From Novosphingobium sp. G106 (GTDB lineage Bacteria; Pseudomonadota; Alphaproteobacteria; Sphingomonadales; Sphingomonadaceae): DNA of 64,000 bases. The notes beneath the pieces were generated by a model that worked only from the letters and a program-made list of their open reading frames with translations, was not told the DNA's origin and did not search any database. A program made the translations under genes and the position numbers. The stretch spans positions 2,604,001-2,668,000 of the forward strand of contig NZ_JAHOOZ010000001.1 of assembly GCF_019075875.1 (NCBI RefSeq), given 5' to 3'. Below, one piece after another: positions 20,792-29,499 of this stretch (positions within the stretch are counted from its first letter, which is position 1; each line of letters opens with the position of its first letter).

Positions 20792-21175
20792 CTAGCTCCC
20801 CTCGCCCAGCATCGAAATGTGTGCGCTGACCACGCGCCAACCTTCGGAAAAGCGCGCCCAGGTCTGGCTCTGGCGCCCCGGTCTCGGTGCGCCTGCGCGC
20901 TGGAACTCGCAATTGGCCGTGGCGAAATCGCGCCCGAAGGTGGTTATGACCACTTTCAGCAATTCACGCTGCGGCGAACCGCCGACGCGGTTCTGGCGAA
21001 ACGCCTGGATCGCCTCGATGCCATAGAGATTCTGCCCCGGTCCGATCCGGACTGTCAGCGGCGAAGGCCAGAACAGCGCGTCGAGAGCATCGAGATCATT
21101 GTCCATGAGCGCTTTTTCGTAAGCGGCGAAGGCCTCCTCCATCTCGGCTAGGGCGATGGGATCGTTGACGATCAC
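20792..21175 (-). CDS. AtzH/HpxZ-like protein (DUF3225)
   Basis: 127 residues of the NTF2-like fold family that includes AtzH and HpxZ (NDPIALAEMEEAFAAYEKAL at the start, Leu-Phe-Trp and Leu-Tyr-Gly strands). AtzH acts late in cyanuric acid degradation on a carboxylated urea; HpxZ is associated with oxalurate use. The start is a GTG at 21175 whose bases overlap the intended stop of the upstream AtzE-like gene, a strong translational coupling. In the sequence as given the AtzE reading frame runs straight into it because of a frameshift, so a fusion is only apparent. Confidence 0.8.
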   Translation of the reverse strand: MIVNDPIALAEMEEAFAAYEKALMDNDLDALDALFWPSPLTVRIGPGQNLYGIEAIQAFRQNRVGGSPQRELLKVVITTFGRDFATANCEFQRAGAPRPGRQSQTWARFSEGWRVVSAHISMLGEGS

Positions 21176-22555
21176 GGCTGCACCTCGGGACCTTGCGCGA
21201 CGCCGGCACGTTCGAGATGCGCGGCCGCCCGCAGCGCCAGCGCCTCGCGCCAAGGGGGGCGCGATGATCTGTACCCCGATCGGCATCGACCCGTTACGCA
21301 CAGGCACGGCAACGATCGGCAGTCCGATGAAGCTCAGCGGCTGGGTCAGCAGGCCGATGTTTGCGCGGGTCGGGATGTCCTCTCCGGCGACGTGGATCGT
21401 CGGCTGTCCCAGTTCGGGCGCGCTGCACGGCGTCGCGGGCGCGAGCAGCAGGTCATAGCGTGCGAAGGCCGCAAGCACCTGTTCGCGGAACATCGTCCGG
21501 AAGCGCTGCGCCTGAAGGACATAGTGCGCAGGGATCAACGCGCCGGCGATCAGGCGATCGCGCGTAGCCGGATCGAATTCCTCCGCGCGCGCCGCCAGTG
21601 CGTCGAAATGGAGATTTCCACCTGATGCACAGGTCAGGATGAACGCGGCGGCGCGCGCCTGCGCTACCCCCGCGAATTCCACGCGGTCGGTCGCACCCAA
21701 GGCGTCGGCTGTCATAGCCACGGCAGCGCGGCCCTGATCGTCGGCCAATTCGTCGAACCAGCCGCCGAGTACGCCGACGCGGCCGGTGAAGGGCTGGTCC
21801 GCCGAAGATAGCGCAGGCTCGGGCGGAATGTCGGCGCAGGCGAGATCGTCGCCGTCGTGTCCCTGGATCGCGTCATAGACTGCCGTCAGGTCCGCGGCAT
21901 TGCGCGCAAAGGGGCCGAGATGATCGAGATCGTGAACGAAAGGAAAAGTCCCGCTGCGCGGCAGGCGGCCGAAGGTCGGCTTGAGGCCGAACACGCCGCT
22001 GAAAGAGGCCGGCACGCGGATCGAGCCATTGGTATCGGTACCGAGCGAAAAATCGACCATTCCCGCCGCCACGGATGCCGCCGAACCGCCCGAAGACCCG
22101 CCGGCACTGCGCGCCGTGTCGAGCGGATTGCGCGTCGGCCCATAGTGGTGGTTCTCAGTGGTGAAGCCGTAAGCGAATTCGTCCATGTTCTGCGTGCCGA
22201 GCAGCACCGCACCGGCGCGCGTCAGCCGGCGGATAAGCACGGCGTCCTCTCGCGCCGGAGCCAGGCCACGGTTGACGATCGAGCCCGCCGTGGTCACGCG
22301 GCCGGCAACGTCGTAATTGTCCTTTACGCCGAAGGGCACGCCGGCCAGCGGCCCGGGGTCCTTGCCGGCCTTGACCAGCGCGTCGACTGCCGCTGCTTCG
22401 CGCCGGGCGCGGTCCGCCAGCACCTCGGTAAAGCAGTTGAGCGACGGATCGAGCGCCTCGATCCGTGCGAGCCGGCTCTCGACCAGCGCCAGGGCCGAGA
22501 GCCGCCCTGCGCGCACGTCCCGAGCGGTTTCCACGATGCCGGCCAGCTTGGACAC
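21172..22555 (-). pseudogene. AtzE-family amidase signature enzyme, frameshifted near the 3' end
   Basis: Amidase signature enzyme of the AtzE/HpxY type (in AtzE: hydrolysis of 1-carboxybiuret with AtzG). The catalytic Lys (GVPFGVKDN), cis-Ser (GGSSGGSAAS) and nucleophile Ser (GTDTNGSIRVPA) are present. The start is GTG at 22555, with GGAGG 5 nt upstream. Near 21254-21259 a run of six Gs (Cs in the coding strand) breaks the frame: with five, the protein would end in APPWREALALRAAAHLERAG, typical for the family, at a TGA at 21172 overlapping the AtzH start. As written, the frame reads on into AtzH. It is either a sequencing indel or a real mutation. Confidence 0.85.
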
Positions 22556-22581
22556 TCGATCCTCCACGATTAGAGACGCAT

Positions 22582-22788
22582 TCACGTGCGGAACACCGGC
22601 GCCGGTTCGACCCGCTGATCGACCGGCGCTGCGGCGAGCAGGGCCGCTTGGGCGGCCAGGATTTCGAGATTGCGGATCACGCCCGCCCGATATTCGGGCG
22701 CGATCTCGATGCCGGCGAACCCGGCCAGGCCGATCAGCGTGTCCTCGCTGATCGCCGGACCGGCAGGAGGCGTCTGGGCCCCACTCAT
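22582..22788 (-). CDS. AtzG-like small subunit (DUF4089)
   Basis: 68 residues of the DUF4089 family, the partner subunit of AtzE/HpxY amidohydrolases (Ile-Glu-Ile-Ala-Pro-Glu-Tyr-Arg-Ala-Gly-Val helix, then Leu-Glu-Ile-Leu-Ala-Ala). The ATG at 22788 overlaps the permease stop by 4 bp and the gene ends 27 bp before the AtzE start. The gene order (permease, G, E, H) is consistent with one operon. Confidence 0.85.
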   Translation of the reverse strand: MSGAQTPPAGPAISEDTLIGLAGFAGIEIAPEYRAGVIRNLEILAAQAALLAAAPVDQRVEPAPVFRT

Positions 22789-24389
22789 TCCGCCGGCACG
22801 CCATGCGGCATAGGCTCGTCGGCCAGTTCTTCTTCCGCCATGCCGCGCTTGAGCGAGCAGAGCGCAAGGAAGGCCGCCACGACCAGATAGGCCGCCGCGA
22901 CGCCGGGCGTCTTGCCCACGCCGATGCCTTCGGAATGGATCAGGCCAAAGAAGGTCAGCACGCCGCCGGTGGCTGCGAAAGCCGCCGCCTTCATCAGCTT
23001 GTTGTCGATGATCATCACCGCGATCGAACCGAGGATGATCCCCGCCAGCGTTGCACCGCTGCCGAGCAGCTGCAGCCCGTGGTAGAGCACTCCGTTGTTG
23101 CCCAGCGCATCGAGCCCGACCTTCTCCGCGTTGGTGCCGGCCGCGCCGAGCGCATTGTTGATCTGGGTGAAACCCCACGAGGCGATCGTCGGTACGATCG
23201 CCAGCACCACTGCCGGCGCGTGCTTGTGCGGGCTTTCCTGGAAGGCCTGCGCGCCGATCAGCATGCCGATGTAGAGCAGGATCGGCAGCAGTGCGACGGC
23301 GGGGATGATCGCCATCATCAGACCGATCACGCCGAACCAGGTCAGGACCAGCATGAGCACGCCGGTCGCCGCCGAATAGCCCATGCGGCCGCCCATGGCC
23401 TTCCAGCCGGGATGGCCGATGTAGACCGCGTTGATGAAGGGGTTGCCCATCACGCAGCCGATCAGGCTGATGATGCCGTCGGCGGTAAGCACGCGCGTGG
23501 TCGGGAAATGATCCCCCGCGGCCTCGGCGCTCTCCACGTTGTCCATCGCTTCGACGAGGTCATAGATGCCGAAGGGAATGGCCGTGACCAAGATGATGGC
23601 GATGTACTTGAAGCCGGAGAAGATGTGGTCGATCGCCGGCAGCGGCACATGGAAGCCGAAATCGGCGAGCGAGCCCGAGACCTTTTCCGGCCCAATGCCG
23701 CCTATGTCGAAGCCCAGGATCTTGGCGCCCCAGGCGATACCCGCACCGACGATGATCGCCATGAGCCCGCCCGGGATGCCGCCCGGATAGCGATAGCCGC
23801 CCAGCCACGACGCCAGGATCACGGCCATGCAGGTCACGCCGATCAGCGGCGTCATGAAGATCTGCGCGCCGGGGCTCAGCGAGATGAAGGTCAGCGAGAT
23901 GCCGGCAAGCGAGCCCAGCAGCGCGGCGCGCGGCGTGATCCGCCGGATGACCGGGGCGACGAAGCCGCCGATCATCAACACGAAGCTCTGGATGAAGACC
24001 CAGGTCAGCCCCGCGCCCCAGGCCTCGAGCGGGTCGCCGGTCTTGATCAGGATCGGCAGCATGACGACGAAGACCACGACGAACATGTGCGGCACGCTGA
24101 TGCCCGAAGGCAGCGCGCAGACGTCGGTCCGCCCGGTTCTGACCGCAAGCTTTCGCGCCAGCCAGGCGTAGTAGACCGTGCTCAGGAACAGCATCAGGCC
24201 GACGGCCGGCAGGATACGTCCGAAGATGATCGGATCGGGCAGCTTCAGCACGAAACGCAACAGCCCCGTCAACACCAGCACGTTGACGAGGATATTGGTG
24301 CCGAAGCCGAAGAAGGCGTTCCAGTCCCCCGGTGTCCACCAGGGAATGTCTGCCGCATCGACCTTCTTGGCCATGGTGGTGGTAGTCAT
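22785..24389 (-). CDS. NCS2-like permease, probable uptake of a ureide or biuret-type compound
   Basis: 534 residues, 12 or so membrane segments, polytopic inner-membrane transporter. It resembles the xanthine/uracil permease (NCS2) superfamily in its repeated glycine-rich membrane segments and Asn/Gly-rich reentrant region (GNPFINAVYIGHPGWK). Proteins of this type sit beside biuret-hydrolase-like and AtzE-like genes; I infer uptake of a nitrogen-rich ring or ureide compound, substrate unproven. It overlaps the AtzG start. Confidence 0.75.
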   Translation of the reverse strand: MTTTTMAKKVDAADIPWWTPGDWNAFFGFGTNILVNVLVLTGLLRFVLKLPDPIIFGRILPAVGLMLFLSTVYYAWLARKLAVRTGRTDVCALPSGISVPHMFVVVFVVMLPILIKTGDPLEAWGAGLTWVFIQSFVLMIGGFVAPVIRRITPRAALLGSLAGISLTFISLSPGAQIFMTPLIGVTCMAVILASWLGGYRYPGGIPGGLMAIIVGAGIAWGAKILGFDIGGIGPEKVSGSLADFGFHVPLPAIDHIFSGFKYIAIILVTAIPFGIYDLVEAMDNVESAEAAGDHFPTTRVLTADGIISLIGCVMGNPFINAVYIGHPGWKAMGGRMGYSAATGVLMLVLTWFGVIGLMMAIIPAVALLPILLYIGMLIGAQAFQESPHKHAPAVVLAIVPTIASWGFTQINNALGAAGTNAEKVGLDALGNNGVLYHGLQLLGSGATLAGIILGSIAVMIIDNKLMKAAAFAATGGVLTFFGLIHSEGIGVGKTPGVAAAYLVVAAFLALCSLKRGMAEEELADEPMPHGVPAE

Positions 24390-24404
24390 GATCCAGTCCC
24401 CTCG

Positions 24405-25091
24405 TCAGCTAGCTGCCGGTTCCGCCGGTGCGGTGAGCGCCGCGATCACGCTCGTGGAATCCGAGACCCAGCCGAAGATTCCGCCCTGCGCGGCGATCAT
24501 GCGCAGGGCCGTGGCGTGGAACTCGGGAAAATAGGATGCCGTGCAGTCCGACAGGACGAGGCACTCGATGCCGCGGTCGTTGGCTTCGCGCACCGTGGTA
24601 TGGACACAGACCTCGGTGGTCACGCCGCAGACGATGAACTGCTTGATGTCCTTGTCGGCGATGATGTCCGTCAGCTCGGTGTTGTAGAACGCGCCCTTGC
24701 CGGGCTTGTCGATCACCGGCTCGCCGGCAATCGGGTAGAGCTCCGGAATGATGTCGTGCCCCGCTTCGCCGATAATCAGGATACGGCCCATCGGGCCTTC
24801 GTCGCCGATCGTCTTGGCGCCGCGGCCACGCACTTTCTTGGCTTCATGCAGGTCCGACAGGTCGGGCTTGTGCCCCTCGCGCGTGTGCATGACGAAAAGC
24901 CCCGCCTGCCGGGCGGCGGCAAGCAGGGCTTTCAGCGGCTCGATCGAGGGGCGGAGTTGGGAGACGTCGTTGCCGAGCATCTCCCCGAAGCCGCCGGGCT
25001 CGACGAAATCGCGTTGCATGTCGATGATGAGCAGCGCCGCCCGAGGCGGATCGAGCGTGAACTCGTAAGGTTGTGCGGGCACGACTGGCAT
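24405..25091 (-). CDS. Isochorismatase-like cysteine hydrolase (biuret/triuret hydrolase type)
   Basis: 228 residues. The isochorismatase-like fold has the catalytic triad Asp (LLIIDMQRDF, about residue 23), Lys (DKPGKGAF) and Cys (TTEVCVHTTVREAND). HTREGHKPDLSDL and HDIIPELYPI are shared with biuret and triuret hydrolases. Those enzymes hydrolyse biuret-type amides to urea-related products. It lies directly upstream of the permease, within the AtzG/E/H-like operon. The exact substrate (biuret, triuret, another ureide) cannot be set from sequence. Confidence 0.8.
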   Translation of the reverse strand: MPVVPAQPYEFTLDPPRAALLIIDMQRDFVEPGGFGEMLGNDVSQLRPSIEPLKALLAAARQAGLFVMHTREGHKPDLSDLHEAKKVRGRGAKTIGDEGPMGRILIIGEAGHDIIPELYPIAGEPVIDKPGKGAFYNTELTDIIADKDIKQFIVCGVTTEVCVHTTVREANDRGIECLVLSDCTASYFPEFHATALRMIAAQGGIFGWVSDSTSVIAALTAPAEPAAS

Positions 25092-25144
25092 GGCCGTTCT
25101 CCTTCGCGTTCCGCCCGTCTTCAGGCGGCGCCGTTCATCATGGG

Positions 25145-26005
25145 TCAGAAGCCGAAGTTGATCCCCGCCGCGAAAGTCAGCTTGTCGCGCCCGGTCGAGT
25201 TGGTGAGCAGGCCGCGCGCGGTGACGAGGTTGTCGTTGATCAGGTGGTAGTACTGGAGCTGGGCGTAGATCGAAGCCTTGGCCCCGCCCTTGAACATGGT
25301 CAGCGGTGCCGAGCCTTTGAGCCCGGTCGAGAACACGCCGAAGTTCTGGCCTTCGACCGCCAGCGGGTTGTCTTTCGCGCCCCAGTAGGTCTTCGGGCCG
25401 ACCGTGACCCAGGTCGGCGCGGAGACCGAGCCGCCGCCCACCTTGATCGTCGGCACTGCCCCCAGCTCGACGTCGAAAGTGCCGCCGCGCTTGCCGAGCA
25501 CGACGGTCGAGCTCTTGCTGTCGACCGCCCAGAAGAACTTGGCATAGGGGTTGAGCGTGATCTTCGAATTCGGCCCGCCATCGGCATATTTCAGGCTGAA
25601 CTCGATGTTGCGCTCGGGCTTGAACGCCACCGAGGGCTGGCCCGAGATGAACTCGGAATATTCGACGCCTGCGGTTAGGCCCTTGGCGATCGGCGCGTCG
25701 ATGCCGACGAACCAGTCGAATTCGTTAACTGCGGTGATGTTCTCCGCCCGGTTATAGCCGGGGTTCAGGTCGAGCCAGGTGCCGGCGTGGATCGCGACGC
25801 CGTTCGGCGCTGCGACGACGAGGCCGTTCAGCACCTGGACCGTCGCGCCGTCGTCGACGACGACGAGGCCGCGCGGCGTCACGTAGTCGCTCTTGACCGA
25901 GATGTCGCCGAAGCCGTGCACCTCCCAGCTGCCATCCTCGGCATGGGCGGTGTTGGCGATGGCAAGGGCCGCAAGCGCGGAAATTCCGAGAAGTGTTTTA
26001 CGCAT
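25145..26005 (-). CDS. Putative porin (outer-membrane beta-barrel)
   Basis: About 286 residues after a Sec signal peptide (cleavage near Ala-His-Ala-Glu). The mature part alternates short hydrophobic/aromatic strands with polar loops and ends in an aromatic Phe-Gly-Phe, as outer-membrane barrels do; it resembles the TorF-type porin family. It is first in the ureide operon and divergent from a GntR gene, so it probably admits the substrate across the outer membrane. The ATG at 26005 is chosen for the signal peptide. Confidence 0.7.
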   Translation of the reverse strand: MRKTLLGISALAALAIANTAHAEDGSWEVHGFGDISVKSDYVTPRGLVVVDDGATVQVLNGLVVAAPNGVAIHAGTWLDLNPGYNRAENITAVNEFDWFVGIDAPIAKGLTAGVEYSEFISGQPSVAFKPERNIEFSLKYADGGPNSKITLNPYAKFFWAVDSKSSTVVLGKRGGTFDVELGAVPTIKVGGGSVSAPTWVTVGPKTYWGAKDNPLAVEGQNFGVFSTGLKGSAPLTMFKGGAKASIYAQLQYYHLINDNLVTARGLLTNSTGRDKLTFAAGINFGF

Positions 26006-26085
26006 TGTTGGGTCGCTCCCTGTTTGGTTGCGCCCAGACATCCCCCCGATGAAAACCGCGGAAATCCGCCGCCTCCACCCCTCTA

Positions 26086-26163
26086 TGTATGCGTTAAGAA
26101 AGGCTTGCATACAATTTTGTCGTTGGCAATATCGTTGTCGTCAATCTTTCATCTTTGTATGCA
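26086..26163. promoter_or_regulatory. Candidate GntR operator sites between porin and regulator
   Basis: TTGCATACAA at 26105-26114 and its inverted counterpart TTGTATGCA at 26155-26163 lie in the divergent region, with a related TGTATGCG near 26087-26093. A repeated TGTATGCA-type half site in inverted orientation between a regulator and the genes it faces is the usual layout for FCD-GntR operators. No experimental support is visible. Confidence 0.55.
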
Positions 26164-26222
26164 GAAGCGCATTATGGCGGCTCGGCTGTCCCTGCTGCCG
26201 ACGAAAGGACGGAGGCTCGATC

Positions 26223-26888
26223 TTGAACGGCACCGCTGCCGACATGCTGGCGCAAGGCATTGCCGATGCGATATTTTCCGGAGAGTTCGCGCCGGGTACC
26301 AGGCTCGACGAACAGCAGCTTGCGCAACGCTTTTCGGTGTCGCGGACGCCCGTGCGCGAAGCGCTGCGGCAGCTTGCGAATACCGGCCTGATCGACGTCA
26401 AGCCGCGCCGCGGCGCCTTCGTCACGCGAATCTCGCCCGAGCAGCTCGAGGAAATGTTCGTCGCGATGGGCGAGCTCGAGGCCACCTGCGCGCGACTCGC
26501 ATCGCTGTCGATGTCGCCCACCGAGCGCCGACGGCTCCAGGCCTTCCACGAAAAGATGGGCGATGTCGCTCGCAGCGGCAACGCCATGGCCTTCGCCGAG
26601 GCCAATCACGCCTTCCACACGATGATCTATGGCGGTGCGCACAACGTCGTGCTGGCCGAGATGACCGCGGCGATGCGGCGCCGGCTCATGCCCTATCGCC
26701 GCGCGCAGTTCCTGCTCGAAGGCCGCCCCATGCGCTCGCATGCGGAGCACGGTGTAGTCGTTGCCGCCATCGTCCAGGGCAACGCCCGCGAAGCCCACGA
26801 CGCCATGTTGCACCACGTCACCCTGGTCGAGGCGAGCTTCGAGGAACTCTGCGCCGAGCGGGAGATCGCGCCCGTCGCGGCGCTCTAG
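26223..26888 (+). CDS. GntR family regulator, FCD domain
   Basis: About 221 residues. The N-terminal winged helix reads AQRFSVSRTPVREALRQLANTGLIDVKPRRGAFV; the C-terminal FCD domain has the expected His/Asp-type ligand-binding residues (Asn-His-Ala-Phe-His, His-Ala-Glu-His). The start is the TTG at 26223, chosen for GGAGG at 26211-26215. Encoded divergently from the porin/hydrolase operon, it probably represses that operon in the absence of its ligand. It also lies just 3' to 3' with the urt genes. Confidence 0.85.
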   Translation: MNGTAADMLAQGIADAIFSGEFAPGTRLDEQQLAQRFSVSRTPVREALRQLANTGLIDVKPRRGAFVTRISPEQLEEMFVAMGELEATCARLASLSMSPTERRRLQAFHEKMGDVARSGNAMAFAEANHAFHTMIYGGAHNVVLAEMTAAMRRRLMPYRRAQFLLEGRPMRSHAEHGVVVAAIVQGNAREAHDAMLHHVTLVEASFEELCAEREIAPVAAL

Positions 26889-26898
26889 GCACGACCGA

Positions 26899-27641
26899 TC
26901 AGACATGGATCAGCGAGGCCACGTCGCTCGCCGGAGTGGCGGCGGTGCGGCCTTCTTTGACAATGCGCCCACGCTGCATGACGAAATAGCGCTCGGCGAA
27001 AGACCAGGCGAAATCGAGGTTCTGCTCGACGATCAGAATCGCCACGCCCAGCTCCTTGCGCACGCGCAGCAGCGCGTCCTCGATCTGCTGGACGATGTTG
27101 GGCTGGATGCCTTCGGTGGGTTCATCGAGCAGCAGCAGCTCGGGCTGGCCTGCCAAAGCCCGCCCGATCGCCAGCTGCTGCTGCTCGCCCCCGAAAGCAC
27201 GCCGGCCTTGCGGCCCGCGATCTGCGTGAGCTTGGGAAACAGGTCGAAGACCATCTTCGGCACGGCCTTGGGTCCGGTGATGGCCTTGCCCGCCAAGGCC
27301 GAAAGCCCGACCTCGAGGTTCTCCTGCACAGTCAGGTGCGGGAAGACGTGGCGGCCCTGCGGCACGAAGCCGATGCCCGCGCGGCTGCGCTGGTGCGGCC
27401 CCATCGCGGTGACGTCCTCGCCGTGCCAGTAGAGGTGGCCCGAAGTCGCCGCGACCTGGCCCATGATCGTCTTCATCAAGGTCGTCTTGCCGACGCCGTT
27501 GCGCCCCAGAACCGTCGCCGCATCGCCCTTTTCCAGGTCAAAACCGATATCCCACAGCACCTCGCCCTTGCCATAGGCGGCGCCGACGCTGCGCAGGTTG
27601 AGCAGCTGGTTGGGGACTTCGATCTTGCTCTCGATCGTCAT
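26899..27641 (-). pseudogene. urtE: UrtE, urea ABC transporter ATPase, frameshifted
   Basis: ATP-binding subunit of the urea ABC transporter. Start ATG at 27641 overlaps urtD stop; Walker A is GRNGVGKTTLM and Q-loop GIGFVPQGRHVFP. At the ABC signature the frame breaks: with one more base in the C run at 27188-27192 (plus strand) the protein would read LSGGEQQQLAIGRALAGQP, and continue to the D-loop and the C-terminus at 26899. As written the C-terminal 85 residues, including LLLLDEPTEGIQP, are in another frame. Sequencing error or true loss. Confidence 0.85.
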
Positions 27642-28396
27642 TTCGCTCTCCCCAGATAGATCGCCGCGACTTCCTCGTCGGCGCGGATCTGTTCGAGCGT
27701 GCCCTCGCGCAGCAGCTGGCCCTGGTGCAGCACGACGACATGGCCGCCGAGCTGGGCGACGAAATCGATGTCGTGGTCGATCACCAGCACCGCGTGCTTG
27801 CCGACCAGCGCCTTGACGATGTTCGCGGTCTGGGTGGACTCGGCCGCGCCCATGCCTGCGGTCGGCTCGTCGAGCAGCAACAGCTCGGCATCGGTGGCGA
27901 CGACCATGCCGATCTCCAGCCATTGTTTCTCGCCATGACTGAGATTGCCGGCGAGCGCATCGCGCCGATCTCCCAGCCCGATCATGGCGATGATCTCCTC
28001 GGCCCGCGCACGCGCCTCGGCCTCGCCCTTGCGGCTGAACTTGGTCCACCAGCGGCGGTCGGCCGTCGCGGCGATCGTCAGGTTGTCGATCACCGAGAGC
28101 GCCACCAGCACGCCCGGTGTCTGGAACTTGCGGCAGATGCCGAGGCCGACAATGTCGTGCTCCGCCTCGGTCTGGATCTCGCGGCCGTGGAACAGCACCT
28201 TGCCCGATGTCGCCCGAACGCGGCCGATGATGCTGTCGCACATGGTCGACTTGCCGGCGCCGTTGGGGCCGATGACCACGGTCATCGATCCGCTCTCGAT
28301 CGTCAGGCTGAGGTCGTTGATCGCCTTGAACCCGTCGAAATCGACCGTGACGTGGTCCAACTGCAGCATTGGAGTAGTCGTTTGGGGCGCGCTCAT
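27638..28396 (-). CDS. urtD: UrtD, urea ABC transporter ATP-binding protein
   Basis: 252 residues. Walker A GPNGAGKSTMCD, ABC signature LSHGEKQWLEIG, Walker B LLLLDEPTAGM and the His-loop IDHDIDFV are all intact. ATP-hydrolysing subunit of the high-affinity urea transporter. It overlaps both urtC (4 bp) and urtE (4 bp), so the urtCDE segment is tightly coupled. Confidence 0.92.
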   Translation of the reverse strand: MSAPQTTTPMLQLDHVTVDFDGFKAINDLSLTIESGSMTVVIGPNGAGKSTMCDSIIGRVRATSGKVLFHGREIQTEAEHDIVGLGICRKFQTPGVLVALSVIDNLTIAATADRRWWTKFSRKGEAEARARAEEIIAMIGLGDRRDALAGNLSHGEKQWLEIGMVVATDAELLLLDEPTAGMGAAESTQTANIVKALVGKHAVLVIDHDIDFVAQLGGHVVVLHQGQLLREGTLEQIRADEEVAAIYLGRAK

Positions 28397-29487
28397 GCCG
28401 TGGCCTCCTGCACGAGCGCGGGATCGATCTCCGGCTCCGGCTCGGGCGGCGCGGGCTTGCGCGGGCGGAACGGCAGGTCGGAGACGACCAGCCCGGCCAG
28501 GCCCTTGGGCAGCGCGGTCACCGCCAGGATGAACAGCGCACCGAGGCCATAGAGCCAGAGCTCGGGCAGCGCGGTCGATATCTTGTCTTTGGCGAAGTTC
28601 ACCAGCAGCGCGCCGGCCAGTGCCCCGGCGATGGACTCGCGCCCGCCGATCGCCACCCAGATCACCATCTCGATCGAGGGCACCACGCCGACCAGCGCCG
28701 GCGAGACGACCCCCGCATGCAGCGTGAACAAGGCACCCGAGATGGAGGTCAGCAGCGCCGCGACGGTGAAGGCGACCACCTTGTAAGGGGCCGGATCATA
28801 ACCGAGGAAACGCAGGCGGTTGGCGCCGTCCCGGCTCGCGCGGAGCAGGCTGCCGAAGCGGCTGGCGAGCAGCCAGCGCAGCCCGAAGAAGGCGGCGACG
28901 ACGAAGGCCAGCGTGACGAAGTAGAGCCCGGTCGAGGTGGAGGGCAGGTTGAGGTTGAAGCCGAACAGCGTCTTGTAGTCTGTCAGCCCGTTGAAGCCGC
29001 CGGTCTTGTCCTGCTGGCTGATCAGCAAGGTCGCGAAAGCCAGGGCCAGCGCCTGCGTGATCAGCGCGAAATAGACCCCGCCGATGCGTCGGCGGAAGAT
29101 CGCCCAGGCAAACAGCGCGGCGAGCACCGGGGCGATCAGGAACACGCCCAGGATCGCCACGACCGGGCTCTGGAAGATGGCCCACCACCAGGGCAGCGCC
29201 TTGACCCCGGTCCAGACCATGAAGTCGGGCAGCTCGGTCGGCCCAAGACCGGCCAGCTTCAGGTGCATGGCGATGGCGTAGCCGCCGAGGCCGAAGAACA
29301 CGCCCTGGCCGAGGCTCAGCACGCCGCCTTCGCCCCAGAGCAGCACCAGCCCCATGGCGGTGAGCGCCAACGCCAGGAAACGCGCCATCAGGTTGAGGTC
29401 GTAGGAGGAAAGCAGCCAGGGGGCCGCCAGGGCGAGCAGCAGTGCCAGTCCGCCGAGGATGGGCTTGATAGGAAGCGAGGATGCCAT
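28393..29487 (-). CDS. urtC: UrtC, urea ABC transporter permease
   Basis: 364 residues with about 8-9 membrane helices, of the LivM-like branched-chain amino acid/urea permease family (GEGGVLSLGQGVFFGLGGY motif, IGGRESIAGALAGA). Forms the membrane channel with UrtB. The C-terminal tail is Pro/Glu-rich and short. Overlaps urtD by 4 bp. Confidence 0.92.
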   Translation of the reverse strand: MASSLPIKPILGGLALLLALAAPWLLSSYDLNLMARFLALALTAMGLVLLWGEGGVLSLGQGVFFGLGGYAIAMHLKLAGLGPTELPDFMVWTGVKALPWWWAIFQSPVVAILGVFLIAPVLAALFAWAIFRRRIGGVYFALITQALALAFATLLISQQDKTGGFNGLTDYKTLFGFNLNLPSTSTGLYFVTLAFVVAAFFGLRWLLASRFGSLLRASRDGANRLRFLGYDPAPYKVVAFTVAALLTSISGALFTLHAGVVSPALVGVVPSIEMVIWVAIGGRESIAGALAGALLVNFAKDKISTALPELWLYGLGALFILAVTALPKGLAGLVVSDLPFRPRKPAPPEPEPEIDPALVQEATA

Positions 29488-29499
29488 CGCGCGGCGCTC

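Noticed and set aside
20792..22867. A single 691-codon reading frame
   Set aside because: It is AtzE and AtzH joined by a frameshift, preceded by a non-protein-like stretch that lies antisense to nothing and contains the AtzG gene in another frame.
22803..25250. An 815-codon plus-strand frame
   Set aside because: Shadow of the permease and hydrolase genes on the minus strand; composition is His/Arg/Asp-rich and not protein-like.
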